Positions 55,549-64,000 of a DNA stretch of 64,000 nt are shown here, one piece after another. This DNA is from Vreelandella subglaciescola (GTDB taxonomy: Bacteria > Pseudomonadota > Gammaproteobacteria > Pseudomonadales > Halomonadaceae). Made by a program: the position numbers and the translations under genes. The stretch's first letter is position 1; each line of letters starts with the position of its first letter. The stretch spans positions 868,001-932,000 of the forward strand of contig NZ_LT670847.1 of assembly GCF_900142895.1 (NCBI RefSeq), in the 5' to 3' direction. The notes below the pieces were generated by a model. The model searched no databases and was not told the origin of the DNA. It was given only the letters and a program-made list of their open reading frames with translations.

Positions 55549-57265
55549 CCCGCCTTATTCACCGGGCTGAGACAGAAAAGAAGATGGCGAGCAGTTTCTC
55601 TTGTAGAATCAATATGTTCCTAACCGAACTTGACTCAAGAGGACCACTCGCCATGGGTGAAAGCCTATCCCCCTGGACCCCGTCATGCAACGGGTCCATC
55701 CGCGTCGAGCTCAGCGGCCATCGCACCACCAGCGACAGCGGTGCTTTGCTGTTGCGTGAAGCCCTCGACAACAGCGGCATGATCGATGCGCTGGACGACC
55801 ATCTGGTCGATCATCGCGACCCGGATCGCGTCCGCCACTCGTTAGCCAGCCAGCTGCGTACCCTGGTGCTGCAGCGTTCGATGGGCTGGATCGACCTCAG
55901 CGATACCGATACGCTTCGCCGTGACCCGCTCTGGCAGCTAGCCTGCAGTGATGCCCGCGGGACAACGCCGTTGGCTCAGGACCGGCCATCTCAAGCGACG
56001 CTGTCGCGGCTGCTGACGTGCCTGGGCCGCGACGACAATATCGATACCGTGCATGAGGGCCTGCTGCGGCTGGCGGTCTGGCGACTGACCTCGCTGAACG
56101 GCGGCGAACGCCCCGAGCATCTGACGCTGGACATCGACGGCTTGCCGATCGACGTTCACGGCCACCAGGGCGGTTCGGCGTTTCATGGACTTTACGGGGC
56201 CAGAATCTACTCGCCTTTGGTGGCCTCGCTGGCAGAGACCGGCGACATGGTGGGCGGCCTGCTGCGTGAAGGTAACGCCGGCCCAGCCGAGAATGCCGAT
56301 ACCTGGATCCCACATCTGGTGCGGCGACTCAACGAGAGCACCGGGGCCAAGGTCAAGGTGCGCATCGACGCCGGCTTCACCGACAACGACACGCTTGAGG
56401 CGCTGGAAGATCGCGACATCGAGTATCTGGGCCGGTTGCGCAGTCATACGGGCCTGCAGACACTGGCAGCGCCACATCTGAAGCGGCCACGCGGCCGGCC
56501 CCCCGAGCAACCTCGGGAATGGTGCCATGACCTGGCGTACCAAGCCGGTACCTGGCCGGCGCCGCGGCGCGTGGTGCTGGTGGTACAAGAGCGGCCCGAT
56601 GATCTGCTGCTGCATGCCTTCTTTTTGGTCACCAATCTCGGCAAGTTCGACTGGCCGCCGGAAAAGGTCCTGGCGCTTTATCGCAAGCGCGGCAGCGCCG
56701 AAGCCCACATGGGCGAGGTGAAGTCGTCGCTCGATATGCATCTCTCCTCGACTGATCGCGGTGTCTCCACCGTCCAGGACGTCATGGCCCGCAACGAGGT
56801 AAACCTGCTGCTGACTCTCTGCGCTTATCAGGTGCTACACGGGCTGCGTTGCCTGTTGGAACGACAGACCCGGCAGGGCTGGAGCCTGAAGCGGATGCGC
56901 GAGCAGGTGCTCAAGGTGGCCGCCACGCTGACAGTGCACGCCCGGCGTATCACCGTGCACCTCGGCGATGCCGCCGACAAATGGTGGCCATCCTTACTGA
57001 AGGGGTTGCCGCGGCTGACGGCATTGACCTGACACGTCGCATTACTCAGCCTTTTCCAGCAGACAAAACGGCCACTATGGAGGCCGACGACCACGGCTGC
57101 GCCGTCACTCGAAACCAATGAACTTCAGTTATAAATATCACGGCATTGATACGATAAAGCTATGTGCTAATCGGCTACTCAGCGACCGTATGACATAAAA
57201 GCCGGTCGGTCCCGGTCACCACGGGACGTAAAACGCTCGTTCGGCGTCCTGATGAATAAGGCGGG
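55549..57265 (+). mobile_element. IS1380-family element, copy D (1717 bp)
   Basis: A full-length copy with 5-bp target duplication CTCAA (55544-55548 and 57266-57270). It is inserted near the very end of the autotransporter, splitting off the last 17 codons. It is in the opposite orientation to copy C, from which it is only about 400 bases away. Confidence 0.95.
55653..57032 (+). CDS. IS1380-family transposase (copy D)
   Basis: A 459-residue transposase identical in protein sequence to copy A. The upstream autotransporter frame happens to read through the IS end into the transposase frame, giving a 623-codon open frame from 55161; this fusion is incidental. The likely start is ATG 55653, after AAGAGGACC. 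Confidence 0.92.
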   Translation: MGESLSPWTPSCNGSIRVELSGHRTTSDSGALLLREALDNSGMIDALDDHLVDHRDPDRVRHSLASQLRTLVLQRSMGWIDLSDTDTLRRDPLWQLACSDARGTTPLAQDRPSQATLSRLLTCLGRDDNIDTVHEGLLRLAVWRLTSLNGGERPEHLTLDIDGLPIDVHGHQGGSAFHGLYGARIYSPLVASLAETGDMVGGLLREGNAGPAENADTWIPHLVRRLNESTGAKVKVRIDAGFTDNDTLEALEDRDIEYLGRLRSHTGLQTLAAPHLKRPRGRPPEQPREWCHDLAYQAGTWPAPRRVVLVVQERPDDLLLHAFFLVTNLGKFDWPPEKVLALYRKRGSAEAHMGEVKSSLDMHLSSTDRGVSTVQDVMARNEVNLLLTLCAYQVLHGLRCLLERQTRQGWSLKRMREQVLKVAATLTVHARRITVHLGDAADKWWPSLLKGLPRLTALT

Positions 57266-57384
57266 CTCAAGCGATACGGAATATCAGGCCGTACAGGCAA
57301 CAATGTCGTACAGCTTCTAGCGCCATGGATATTGGCTGACTGCGGTTAGCTGGCGAACTACCAGCCATGTCATTTAATAATATA

Positions 57385-57416
57385 CTGAGGCTGCCTTGCT
57401 GGCAGCCTCAGTGTTT
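57385..57416 (+). terminator. Strong Rho-independent terminator after the autotransporter
   Basis: An 11-base perfect stem, CTGAGGCTGCC-TTGCT-GGCAGCCTCAG, is followed by TGTTT. It begins 65 bases after the autotransporter stop and isolates it from the capsule operon. About 105 bases remain between it and kpsC for that operon's promoter. Confidence 0.75.
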
Positions 57417-57520
57417 CAGGTTCATTTTTCATCAGCGCTCTCACGGGCAATCCCACTGATAATATTATGCAAAACCCGTGCTAAAAGTAACGTGCTTAAG
57501 GCACCTGGAATCCAACATTC

Positions 57521-59533
57521 ATGGTATTACTAACCGCAGGCTACACCTCGCCGGGCATTGGCAAAATCACCGCGCTAAGCGCATTTTTGCCCGAATTTTC
57601 CGCGTTCACACGCCTGCGCTTACTGGCGAAAAAGCCTGATGCCATTATCGGCTGGGGACTTAAGCCCACCAGTCGTAAAGCCCGGCAGTATGCGCTGAAG
57701 CACGACATCCCCTATGTGGCGCTGGAGGACGGCTTTTTACGCTCATTGGGGCCGGGAAGCAGCGGCTACCAACCCAACAGCCTCATTGTCGACTCACGGA
57801 GCATCTACTACGACGCTTCGCGCCCTTCCGACCTGGAAGTATCCCTGAACGAAGTAACGTTCACAGCCGAGGAACTTAACGAGGCCAAGCATAGCATCGC
57901 ACTGCTGCAACATTATCGACTGTCCAAATACAATCACGCACCGGATGAACTGCCCGCCAACCTGCCTGACACTAACGTGCTGGTCGTTGACCAAACCGCC
58001 GGAGATGCCTCCATAACCTGCGGGCAAGCCAATGCCGCGACTTTTGATGAAATGCTGACCGCTGCCCTGACACAGCACCCGGACAGCACTCTTTGGGTCA
58101 AGACTCATCCCGATGTCATCAGCGGGAAAAAGCAAGGTCACCTATCCCGAGCGGTCGAGCACCCACGCTGCCACCTGATTGGCGACGACGTGAACCCCTG
58201 GGCCCTGTTTGACCAGGTCGATGAGGTTTACACGGTGACCAGCCAGCTGGGCTTTGAAGCGCTAATGGCCGGCAAACAGGTACACTGTTTCGGTCTGCCG
58301 TTTTACGCCGGCTGGGGACTCACGCACGATGCCCAGCCTTGCCCGCGCAGGCGGCGGTCTCGCACGCTTACCGAGGTGTTCGCTGCGGCGTACTTGCGCT
58401 ATTGTCGCTACGCCAACCCTTACACGGGCCAGCCTTCGACGCTACGCGATACCATCGCGCTAATTGCCGACCAACGTCGTCAGCGCGAACGTTGTCGCGG
58501 CCACTGGCTGGCCTGCGGCTTTTCCGGCTGGAAGCGCCGCTTTGTCGGCGACTTTACCGGCGACGCCAACTCGCTGATACATTACGCCAGACCGGCGCTA
58601 ATGCCCGCTTCTCAGGCGCCGTTGCTGGCTTGGTCATCTAACATTGAGGCGGATCTTATCGCGCACACGCGCCACCAAAAAGCTCCTTTGTGGCGCATGG
58701 AAGACGGATTTATCCGCTCTGCCGGGCTCGGCGTTGACCTGACGCGCCCTCTATCGCTGGTACTCGACCGACAAGGGATTTACTACGACCCGCGCCAACC
58801 CAGCGATCTGGAAACGCTGCTTAATACCACTACCTTCAGTCAGGATTTACTGATCCGCGCCCATGCGCTACGCCAGCGGCTGGTTGCCTTACGATTATCC
58901 AAATATAACCTCTCTGGACGAAAAACACGGCATAACAGCTTCCCGCCAAACCGCACATGTATACTTGTGCCAGGACAGGTTGAAAGCGACGCCTCGATAG
59001 CCGCCGGCTCACCAGAAATAAGCACCAACAGCGCCCTGCTTAAAGCAGTTCGCCACGCACAACCCCACGCGTACATTTTATATAAAGCGCATCCTGATGT
59101 ACTCTCCGGCGCTCGGATAGGCGAGCTGGATGACAGTGCCAGGCATTTTTACGACCTTGATGTGAGCCACGAAGAGATCACCGGTCTGCTTGAGTGCGTT
59201 GACAGCGTGCATACCATGAGCTCGTTAACCGGATTTGAAGCACTGCTGCGTGGCTGCACCGTGCACACCTACGGCCTGCCCTTTTACGCCGGCTGGGGGT
59301 TAACGCACGACGCCATGCACTGCGCCAGGCGCACCCGTCCGCTAAGTCTGGAGGCGCTGATTGCAGGTACCCTGATCCTGTACCCGCACTACGTGGACCC
59401 AGCCAGCGGCCAATTGTGTAACGCCGAAACAGTCATCACGCTGCTGGAAAACGCCACCTGCAGGCCCAACCGCCTGACGTGGCGCCAGCAACTCTATCGC
59501 CTCTACCGGAACCGGTTCATAGGAAGACATTAA
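57521..59533 (+). CDS. kpsC: Capsule poly-Kdo linker glycosyltransferase KpsC
   Basis: A 670-residue cytoplasmic protein with two tandem homologous modules (residues about 1-330 and 340-660), as in KpsC. KpsC extends the beta-Kdo linker that joins ABC-dependent (group 2/3) capsule to its lysophosphatidylglycerol anchor. Each module repeats the same blocks: ALEDGFLRSLGPG and RMEDGFIRSAGLG, then VKTHPDVISG and YKAHPDVLSG, then GLPFYAGWGLTHDA in both. The start at 57521 has only a weak ribosome site. It is the first gene of an operon continuing past the window edge. Confidence 0.93.
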   Translation: MVLLTAGYTSPGIGKITALSAFLPEFSAFTRLRLLAKKPDAIIGWGLKPTSRKARQYALKHDIPYVALEDGFLRSLGPGSSGYQPNSLIVDSRSIYYDASRPSDLEVSLNEVTFTAEELNEAKHSIALLQHYRLSKYNHAPDELPANLPDTNVLVVDQTAGDASITCGQANAATFDEMLTAALTQHPDSTLWVKTHPDVISGKKQGHLSRAVEHPRCHLIGDDVNPWALFDQVDEVYTVTSQLGFEALMAGKQVHCFGLPFYAGWGLTHDAQPCPRRRRSRTLTEVFAAAYLRYCRYANPYTGQPSTLRDTIALIADQRRQRERCRGHWLACGFSGWKRRFVGDFTGDANSLIHYARPALMPASQAPLLAWSSNIEADLIAHTRHQKAPLWRMEDGFIRSAGLGVDLTRPLSLVLDRQGIYYDPRQPSDLETLLNTTTFSQDLLIRAHALRQRLVALRLSKYNLSGRKTRHNSFPPNRTCILVPGQVESDASIAAGSPEISTNSALLKAVRHAQPHAYILYKAHPDVLSGARIGELDDSARHFYDLDVSHEEITGLLECVDSVHTMSSLTGFEALLRGCTVHTYGLPFYAGWGLTHDAMHCARRTRPLSLEALIAGTLILYPHYVDPASGQLCNAETVITLLENATCRPNRLTWRQQLYRLYRNRFIGRH

Positions 59534-59534
59534 C

Positions 59535-60773
59535 TTGGCACTCGAAAAGCGTACTTTCTTGTTTTTACAGGGCGTTTGCTCGCCTTTTAACACGCGTCTG
59601 GCTTCACGTCTGGAAGACGACGGACATCGAGTGATCAAGCTGAACTTCAACGCTGGCGATATTGCCTATTGGGGGCGCCAGGGCCATCATCGACACCTGT
59701 TTCGGGGTCGCCCCGAGGCGCTTGGCGACTACGTTAAAACACTCTGGCAGCGCTACGGCGTTACCGACCAGATTGCCTTTGGCGACCGCCGTCCTATTCA
59801 CCGATCGGCGGTCGAAAACGCCCCGCAGTCCGGCATACGCACCCACGTTTTTGAAGAAGGCTACTTTCGCCCATTCTGGATCACTCTGGAGCGCGAGGGT
59901 GTCAACGGCCACTCGCTACTGCCCCGAGACCCACAGTGGTTCTGGGACGTGGGTCGCTCGCTCCCCGAGCCGCCGCCGCCCACGCGTTTCAAGTCACGCT
60001 TTAAAGTACGTGCTCTACACGACGTGTGCTACCACGTTGCCGGCCTGACCAACCCGCTGGTCGCCCCGCACTACCGTAACCACTCGTCGATTATCGCCCC
60101 GCAGGAATATGCCGGCTATATACGACGCTTTGCGTGGCTACGTTACTGGAAAGCACGAGATCATGCCCGCATCCGCTCGCTGCTGTTGAGCCGACGGCCG
60201 TTTTTCATCCTGCCGCTGCAGCTAAATACCGACGCCCAGATTCGCGACCACTCGGTCTACGCCAACATGCAGGAGGTGATTGCCGCCACACTTGCCTCCT
60301 TTGCTGCCCATGCGCCGGAAAAGGCTGTGCTGTGTATTAAAAACCACCCGCTTGACCAGGGGCTTAATCACTATGCGCAGCTCGTCCTTCGGCTCGCCAG
60401 GGAATACGACATCGAGCAGCGCGTGGTTTACCTGGAATCGGGCGACCTCAACCGGATCACACGCCATGCGGCGGGGACTGTCACCGTCAACAGTACGACG
60501 GGGCTGGTGTCGATTGGCCAGAACTGTCCCACGATTGCGCTTGGCGACCCAATTTACCAGCTCGCGGGATTGACCTTTCAAGGCTCACTGAAAGATTTCT
60601 GGCAGCATCCGGAGCCCCCTTCCCCCGAGCTGTTTACATACTTTCATCGTACCGTCATGCATACTACGCAGATAAACGGCGGCTTCTATAATCAACCGGG
60701 TCTCGACTTGGCCGCCGACGGTGCTGCCCAGCGTTTATCCGCCTCTACATCTCCACTCGAACAGCTGCTCTAG
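59535..60773 (+). CDS. kpsS: Capsule Kdo transferase/export protein KpsS
   Basis: A 412-residue KpsS-like protein. KpsS adds the first beta-Kdo to the phosphatidylglycerol acceptor. It opens FLFLQGVCSPFNTRLASRLE, has FEEGYFRPFWITLE, then FILPLQLNTDAQIRDHS and later IKNHPLD and VNSTTGLVSIGQNCPTIALG, the usual C-terminal nucleotide-sugar region. The start is a TTG one base after the kpsC stop, with AGGAAG upstream, and no better start is nearby. It is in the same operon as kpsC. Confidence 0.9.
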   Translation: MALEKRTFLFLQGVCSPFNTRLASRLEDDGHRVIKLNFNAGDIAYWGRQGHHRHLFRGRPEALGDYVKTLWQRYGVTDQIAFGDRRPIHRSAVENAPQSGIRTHVFEEGYFRPFWITLEREGVNGHSLLPRDPQWFWDVGRSLPEPPPPTRFKSRFKVRALHDVCYHVAGLTNPLVAPHYRNHSSIIAPQEYAGYIRRFAWLRYWKARDHARIRSLLLSRRPFFILPLQLNTDAQIRDHSVYANMQEVIAATLASFAAHAPEKAVLCIKNHPLDQGLNHYAQLVLRLAREYDIEQRVVYLESGDLNRITRHAAGTVTVNSTTGLVSIGQNCPTIALGDPIYQLAGLTFQGSLKDFWQHPEPPSPELFTYFHRTVMHTTQINGGFYNQPGLDLAADGAAQRLSASTSPLEQLL

Positions 60774-60775
60774 CC

Positions 60776-61579
60776 ATGCCACAGCCTACAGCCACCCCTG
60801 CAACGACGATCCTGATTACCGGTGCCACCGGTGCGATTGGCGGCGCGCTTGCCGAGCGCTATGCCGTGCCCGGCGCGCACCTGATACTGCACGGACGCCG
60901 GCAGGATACCCTCGATGCTTTGGCACAGCGCTGCCGTGAACACGGCGCCTCAGTAGAGGTCTCACACGCGGATCTCACACAGGCCACCGCGCTGAGCGCA
61001 TGGCTGGATGCCGTTTGCGCGGCTCAAGTGCCGGATATCGTTATTGCCTGTGCAGGGAAGAACACACACCCGACGGCAGCGTGTGAGCTCGAGCCCCTCG
61101 CAGACGTTCAGGCGCTGCTCGAGATTAACCTGCAGACACCTATTGCCATGGCGCAGCACCTCGTGCCCCGCATGCGTGCCCGCGGCCGTGGGCAGTTGGT
61201 ATTTATCAGTTCGCTGGCGGCCTGGCACGGGCTACCCACCTCTCCCACATACAGCGCCAGCAAAGCCGGCATCAAAGCCTACGCCGAGGGGCTTCGCAGC
61301 TGGCTAAAACCCTGCGGCATTGGCGTCACGGTGGTCATGCCAGGCTACGTTACCTCGCCGATGTGTCAGGCCATGCCCGGCCCCAAGCCCTGGAAGTGGG
61401 CACCCGAGCGTGCGGCGCGCGTCATTCAGCGCGGTATCAGCGCTAACCGCGCGCGCATCGCTTTTCCTGTCTGGCTCAGTCTGGGCACCCACTGGCTGGC
61501 CATTTTGCCCGCCGGCATCTCGCAGTGGCTGCTCAGGCGACTGGGGTTTGACCGCCTGGAAGAAACGCCCGATGACTAG
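60776..61579 (+). CDS. Short-chain dehydrogenase/reductase in capsule operon
   Basis: A 267-residue classical SDR. The NAD(P)-binding glycine motif is TGATGAIGGALAE (residues about 15-27), the structural NxxG equivalent is CAGKN and the catalytic Ser-Tyr-Lys are in FISSLAAW and TYSASKAG. A hydrophobic C-terminal stretch (LAILPAGISQWLLRRLGF) could hold it at the membrane. It lies two bases after kpsS and overlaps the next gene by eight bases. By position it resembles the SDR (WcbP) between the KpsS-like and membrane proteins in Burkholderia capsule clusters. The substrate is unknown; a ketoacyl or ketoglyceryl group made by the following PKS is one possibility. Confidence 0.88.
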   Translation: MPQPTATPATTILITGATGAIGGALAERYAVPGAHLILHGRRQDTLDALAQRCREHGASVEVSHADLTQATALSAWLDAVCAAQVPDIVIACAGKNTHPTAACELEPLADVQALLEINLQTPIAMAQHLVPRMRARGRGQLVFISSLAAWHGLPTSPTYSASKAGIKAYAEGLRSWLKPCGIGVTVVMPGYVTSPMCQAMPGPKPWKWAPERAARVIQRGISANRARIAFPVWLSLGTHWLAILPAGISQWLLRRLGFDRLEETPDD

Positions 61580-63158
61580 CCCGTTTTACCTCCTGCTGAC
61601 TGCGGGCCTGGCCGGCACGCTGCTGATTGAGGCACTGCTTGCCCCACGCCCGTGCCCTTTCTGGCAGCGCGGCGGTGCCGCAGCAAGCGTCCATCTGGGC
61701 AGCTGGCTGCTCACCTTTGGCGCCTTTTTTGCTGTGCTCCAGCGCCCCGGGCTGGCCGTCGTGACGCTGCTCGCGCTACAGCTGGTCGTGGTCCAATCCA
61801 GCAATACCAAGTCGCAAACGCTCAACGAACCTTTTATTTGCCACGATTTCGAGTATTTCTGGGATGCGATACGCCATCCGCGTCTGTACGTGCCGTTTTT
61901 CGGCGTTAGGCTGGCCATCGCGGCCAGCACTGCCGGCGTTGTGGCCATTGCCGCCTTCTTTTACTGGGAAGCCTCCGCCGTCAGCCAGTGGGGGGGCTGG
62001 GCTTTTTTAGCAACGTGTGGGGGGCTGTGTGTCTCGGGTGCGGTGCTGATCGCGCTGGGACTCAGGCGGCTGGACGCGATTACGCTCCATCCTGCCCACG
62101 ACCTTGAAACACTAGGCCTGTTTGCCTCGCTCTGGGCCTACGGCGTCGCGCTGCTGCGCTCGTCAGCCCCACCGCCCGACGCATCGCCCTTTTACCACGA
62201 CACCGTCGCACCGCCGGCCGCGCCAACCACTGTGCTACCGCATACCGTGCTGGTACAAAGCGAATCCTTCAGCGACCCACGTAGCTGGTGCCCCGACGTG
62301 GCCGATGATCTGCTGCCACACTGGGACCTTAGCGGTCGTCAGGCGCAGCAGCGGGGCACGCTCAGTGTCCCCGCCTGGGGTGCAAATACCGTGCGCACCG
62401 AATGCGCAGTGCTGACCGGCCTGACGCCAGAACAGTGGGGCATTCGCCAGTTCAATCCTTACCGCACCCTGGCCCGCCGGCATTTTCCCAGCCTTGCTGC
62501 AACCTTCAAAAAAGCGGGGTACCGCACCGTTTGCGTTCATCCCTACCCCGCCAGCTTTTACTTTCGCCACCGGGTCATGCCACAGCTGGGATTCGATACC
62601 TTTATCGACGTCGAGGACTTTTCCCCCGACGACCGCAACGGACAGTATATCGGCGACGCCGCGGTGGCCCGGAAAGTCGCTGCGCTACTCGACGACAGCG
62701 CCGATGCGCCGCTGTTTATTTTTGTCATTACCATGGAAAACCACGGCCCGCTCGATCTGGAGCGGCCCCGGCACGACGCACTCGCTGATACCTTGCCACG
62801 CGCGCCTTGGCCTTTGCCCGCACACCAGCGTAACCTTGCCGTCTATCTGCACCACCTCCGCCAGGCTGATGCCATGCTGGAAACGCTAACCCGTGCGCTG
62901 GGTCAGGGCTCGCGCCCGGGCGTTCTAGGCTGGTACGGCGATCATGTGCCCATTCTGCCCCAAGCCTACGCCTACTATTCAGCGCCTACGGGTGAAACCC
63001 CCTATATGCTATGGTCATCACAAAAAAATCAACGTGATAGACACCCCACTACGCCACAACGACTCGCCGCGAACGAGCTGGGCAGCGTGCTGTTGCAACA
63101 CGTCTGGCAGGCGGCCTCTGGCCGACAAGGACCAAGAAAAGATTCGGAGTACCAATGA
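61572..63158 (+). CDS. LtaS-like membrane phosphoglycerol transferase / sulfatase-family protein
   Basis: A 528-residue protein with about five membrane helices in the first 230 residues and an external alkaline-phosphatase/sulfatase-fold domain. Catalytic features are HTVLVQSESFSDP, the nucleophile region NTVRTECAVLTGLTP, FVITMENHGPLDL and the metal-binding WYGDHVPILP. LtaS-type enzymes transfer glycerol phosphate from phosphatidylglycerol. In a capsule operon it may modify the lipid anchor or polymer. The start is ATG 61572, overlapping the SDR stop; the longer open frame upstream lies inside the SDR gene and is not protein-like. Confidence 0.85.
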   Translation: MTSPFYLLLTAGLAGTLLIEALLAPRPCPFWQRGGAAASVHLGSWLLTFGAFFAVLQRPGLAVVTLLALQLVVVQSSNTKSQTLNEPFICHDFEYFWDAIRHPRLYVPFFGVRLAIAASTAGVVAIAAFFYWEASAVSQWGGWAFLATCGGLCVSGAVLIALGLRRLDAITLHPAHDLETLGLFASLWAYGVALLRSSAPPPDASPFYHDTVAPPAAPTTVLPHTVLVQSESFSDPRSWCPDVADDLLPHWDLSGRQAQQRGTLSVPAWGANTVRTECAVLTGLTPEQWGIRQFNPYRTLARRHFPSLAATFKKAGYRTVCVHPYPASFYFRHRVMPQLGFDTFIDVEDFSPDDRNGQYIGDAAVARKVAALLDDSADAPLFIFVITMENHGPLDLERPRHDALADTLPRAPWPLPAHQRNLAVYLHHLRQADAMLETLTRALGQGSRPGVLGWYGDHVPILPQAYAYYSAPTGETPYMLWSSQKNQRDRHPTTPQRLAANELGSVLLQHVWQAASGRQGPRKDSEYQ

Positions 63159-64000
63159 CTAAACGCGTGGCCATCATTGGCGCCGCCTACCGCTTTCCCG
63201 GCACAACGCCCGAGACGTTCTGGCACGACCTGAAAAAAGAAAAGGACTTTGTCACCCAGGTGGCGTCCGACCGCTGGAGCCAAGAGGTTTTTCAGCATCC
63301 TGATCGACGGCACCCGGGCACCAGCGTGACCTTTGCCGCTGGAAGCCTTGGCGACATCAGCGGCTTTGATGCCGAGTTTTTTGGTATCTCACCCCGTGAA
63401 GCGGCCCATATGGACCCCCAGCAGCGCATCCTGCTGGAGCTTGCCTGGGAAAGCCTGGAAGACGCCGGCATGGTACCGGCCAAACTGCGCGGCACCCAGT
63501 GCGGCGTGTATTTGGGCATCGCCAGCCAGGACTACTCCTACCGGTTTGCCGATGACATGTCGGCCATTGACTCATCGTCGGCCACCGGCAACACCGCAAG
63601 CGTAGCGGCCAACCGCCTGTCGTACCTGTTTGACCTGCACGGCCCCAGCCTCTCGCTGGACACGGCCTGCTCGTCGTCGCTGGTGGCGTTTCACCAGGCG
63701 TGCCAGGCGATTCGCAGCGGCGATATTTCCATGGCGATTACCGGGGGCATCAGCCTGCACCTGCATCCTTACGGTTTCCTGATCTTTTCCAAGGCCGGGA
63801 TGCTTTCCTCCTCGGGGCGCTGCCGGGTCTTCGACGCTGACGGTGATGGCTACGTGCGCTCGGAGGGCGGCGGGCTTTTCATACTCAAGGAGTATGAGCA
63901 GGCGCTCGCTGATAACGACCGCATACTCGCCGTCGTCGCCGGTTCGGCAATGAATACCGACGGCCGTAAAGCCGGACTGACGGTGCCCGACCCGGCGGCG
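63155..64000 (+). CDS. Type I polyketide synthase, N-terminal ketosynthase (cut by window end)
   Basis: The first 282 codons of a large modular protein; the frame is open at the window edge. It begins MTKRVAIIGAAYRFPGTTPE, the standard KS opening, with FFGISPREAAHMDPQQRILLE and the active-site cysteine Cys172 in LDTACSSSLVAFHQA, then GRCRVFDADGDGYVRSEG. The His motifs of the KS and any AT, KR or ACP domains lie beyond the window. The ATG overlaps the stop of the LtaS-like gene (ATGA) and has GGAG upstream, so it is in the kpsC operon. It is comparable in position to WcbR of Burkholderia pseudomallei capsule I. Confidence 0.92.
   Translation, partial: MTKRVAIIGAAYRFPGTTPETFWHDLKKEKDFVTQVASDRWSQEVFQHPDRRHPGTSVTFAAGSLGDISGFDAEFFGISPREAAHMDPQQRILLELAWESLEDAGMVPAKLRGTQCGVYLGIASQDYSYRFADDMSAIDSSSATGNTASVAANRLSYLFDLHGPSLSLDTACSSSLVAFHQACQAIRSGDISMAITGGISLHLHPYGFLIFSKAGMLSSSGRCRVFDADGDGYVRSEGGGLFILKEYEQALADNDRILAVVAGSAMNTDGRKAGLTVPDPAA

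Larger units (their letters stand above)
50789..57320 (+). pseudogene. Small autotransporter interrupted by three insertion sequences
   Basis: The gene is in four pieces: 50789-50873, 52453-53434, 55157-55548 and 57271-57320. Joined, with one copy of each target duplication kept, they total 1509 bases, exactly 503 codons ending in TAG. The product starts with signal peptide MLNKKTLSALGFSGLLASGA, has a passenger of about 200 residues (for example FDVTLNNQPVTFKLAPG), and from about residue 245 a type V autotransporter beta-barrel ending MSYSF with the terminal Phe used by the BAM complex. As it stands no functional protein is expected. The passenger has no recognised catalytic motif. Confidence 0.88.

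Noticed and set aside
55161..57032. A 623-codon open frame fusing autotransporter sequence to a transposase
   Set aside because: The junction is the IS1380 left end with a CTCAA duplication; the frame continuity is accidental.

Overview
The window reads as chromosome of a halophilic gammaproteobacterium, most likely Halomonas or a close relative (Halomonadaceae). The evidence is the high G+C, the gammaproteobacterial neighbourhoods (nudE / yrfG-hslR-hslO, nrdR-ribD-ribBA-ribH-nusB-thiL-pgpA) and protein sequences of that type. Assignments come from reading the sequence, not from database searches.

Layout. 1-16.5 kb is ordinary core genome: mdh, a two-gene RND pump, rsd, dsbB-gshA, tex, a Tat-exported msrB, hslO-hslR-yrfG, nudE and thiPQ. 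At 16.5 kb the thiamine transporter is split. A 3' piece of thiB stays attached to thiP, and the complete thiB lies 12.7 kb away at 29.2-30.2 kb. Between them is a lower-G+C island holding a decayed aa3-type cytochrome c oxidase cluster (sco, ctaB/cyoE, ctaA, SURF1, coxC, ctaG, coxA and coxB remnants) riddled with two IS3-family elements, one IS1380 and one IS630. The island is bracketed by ~378-bp direct repeats of the thiB-thiP junction, about 95% identical, as a single-crossover integration of a circle would leave.

30.4-39.8 kb returns to core genes: a Lon-type protease, a DUF945 protein, pgpA-thiL, nusB-ribH-ribBA-ribD and nrdR. 39.9-48.6 kb holds dsbG, a REP-associated tyrosine transposase (RAYT) framed by REP palindromes, a TsdBA-like dihaem cytochrome pair, a QseBC-like two-component system, an 0.8-kb tandem REP/BIME array, a MotB/OmpA-like protein and a divergent lipoprotein plus FlgO-like gene.

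48.7-57.3 kb is an IS hot spot. Three more IS1380 copies and one IS1182-family element occupy it. Three of these four sit inside a single small autotransporter gene, whose 502-codon frame is restored exactly when the elements and their target duplications are removed. From 57.5 kb to the window edge runs a tightly packed operon: kpsC, kpsS, a short-chain dehydrogenase, an LtaS-like membrane phosphoglycerol transferase/sulfatase and the start of a type I polyketide synthase. This looks like a capsule lipid-anchor module.

No rRNA, tRNA or CRISPR array was recognised.
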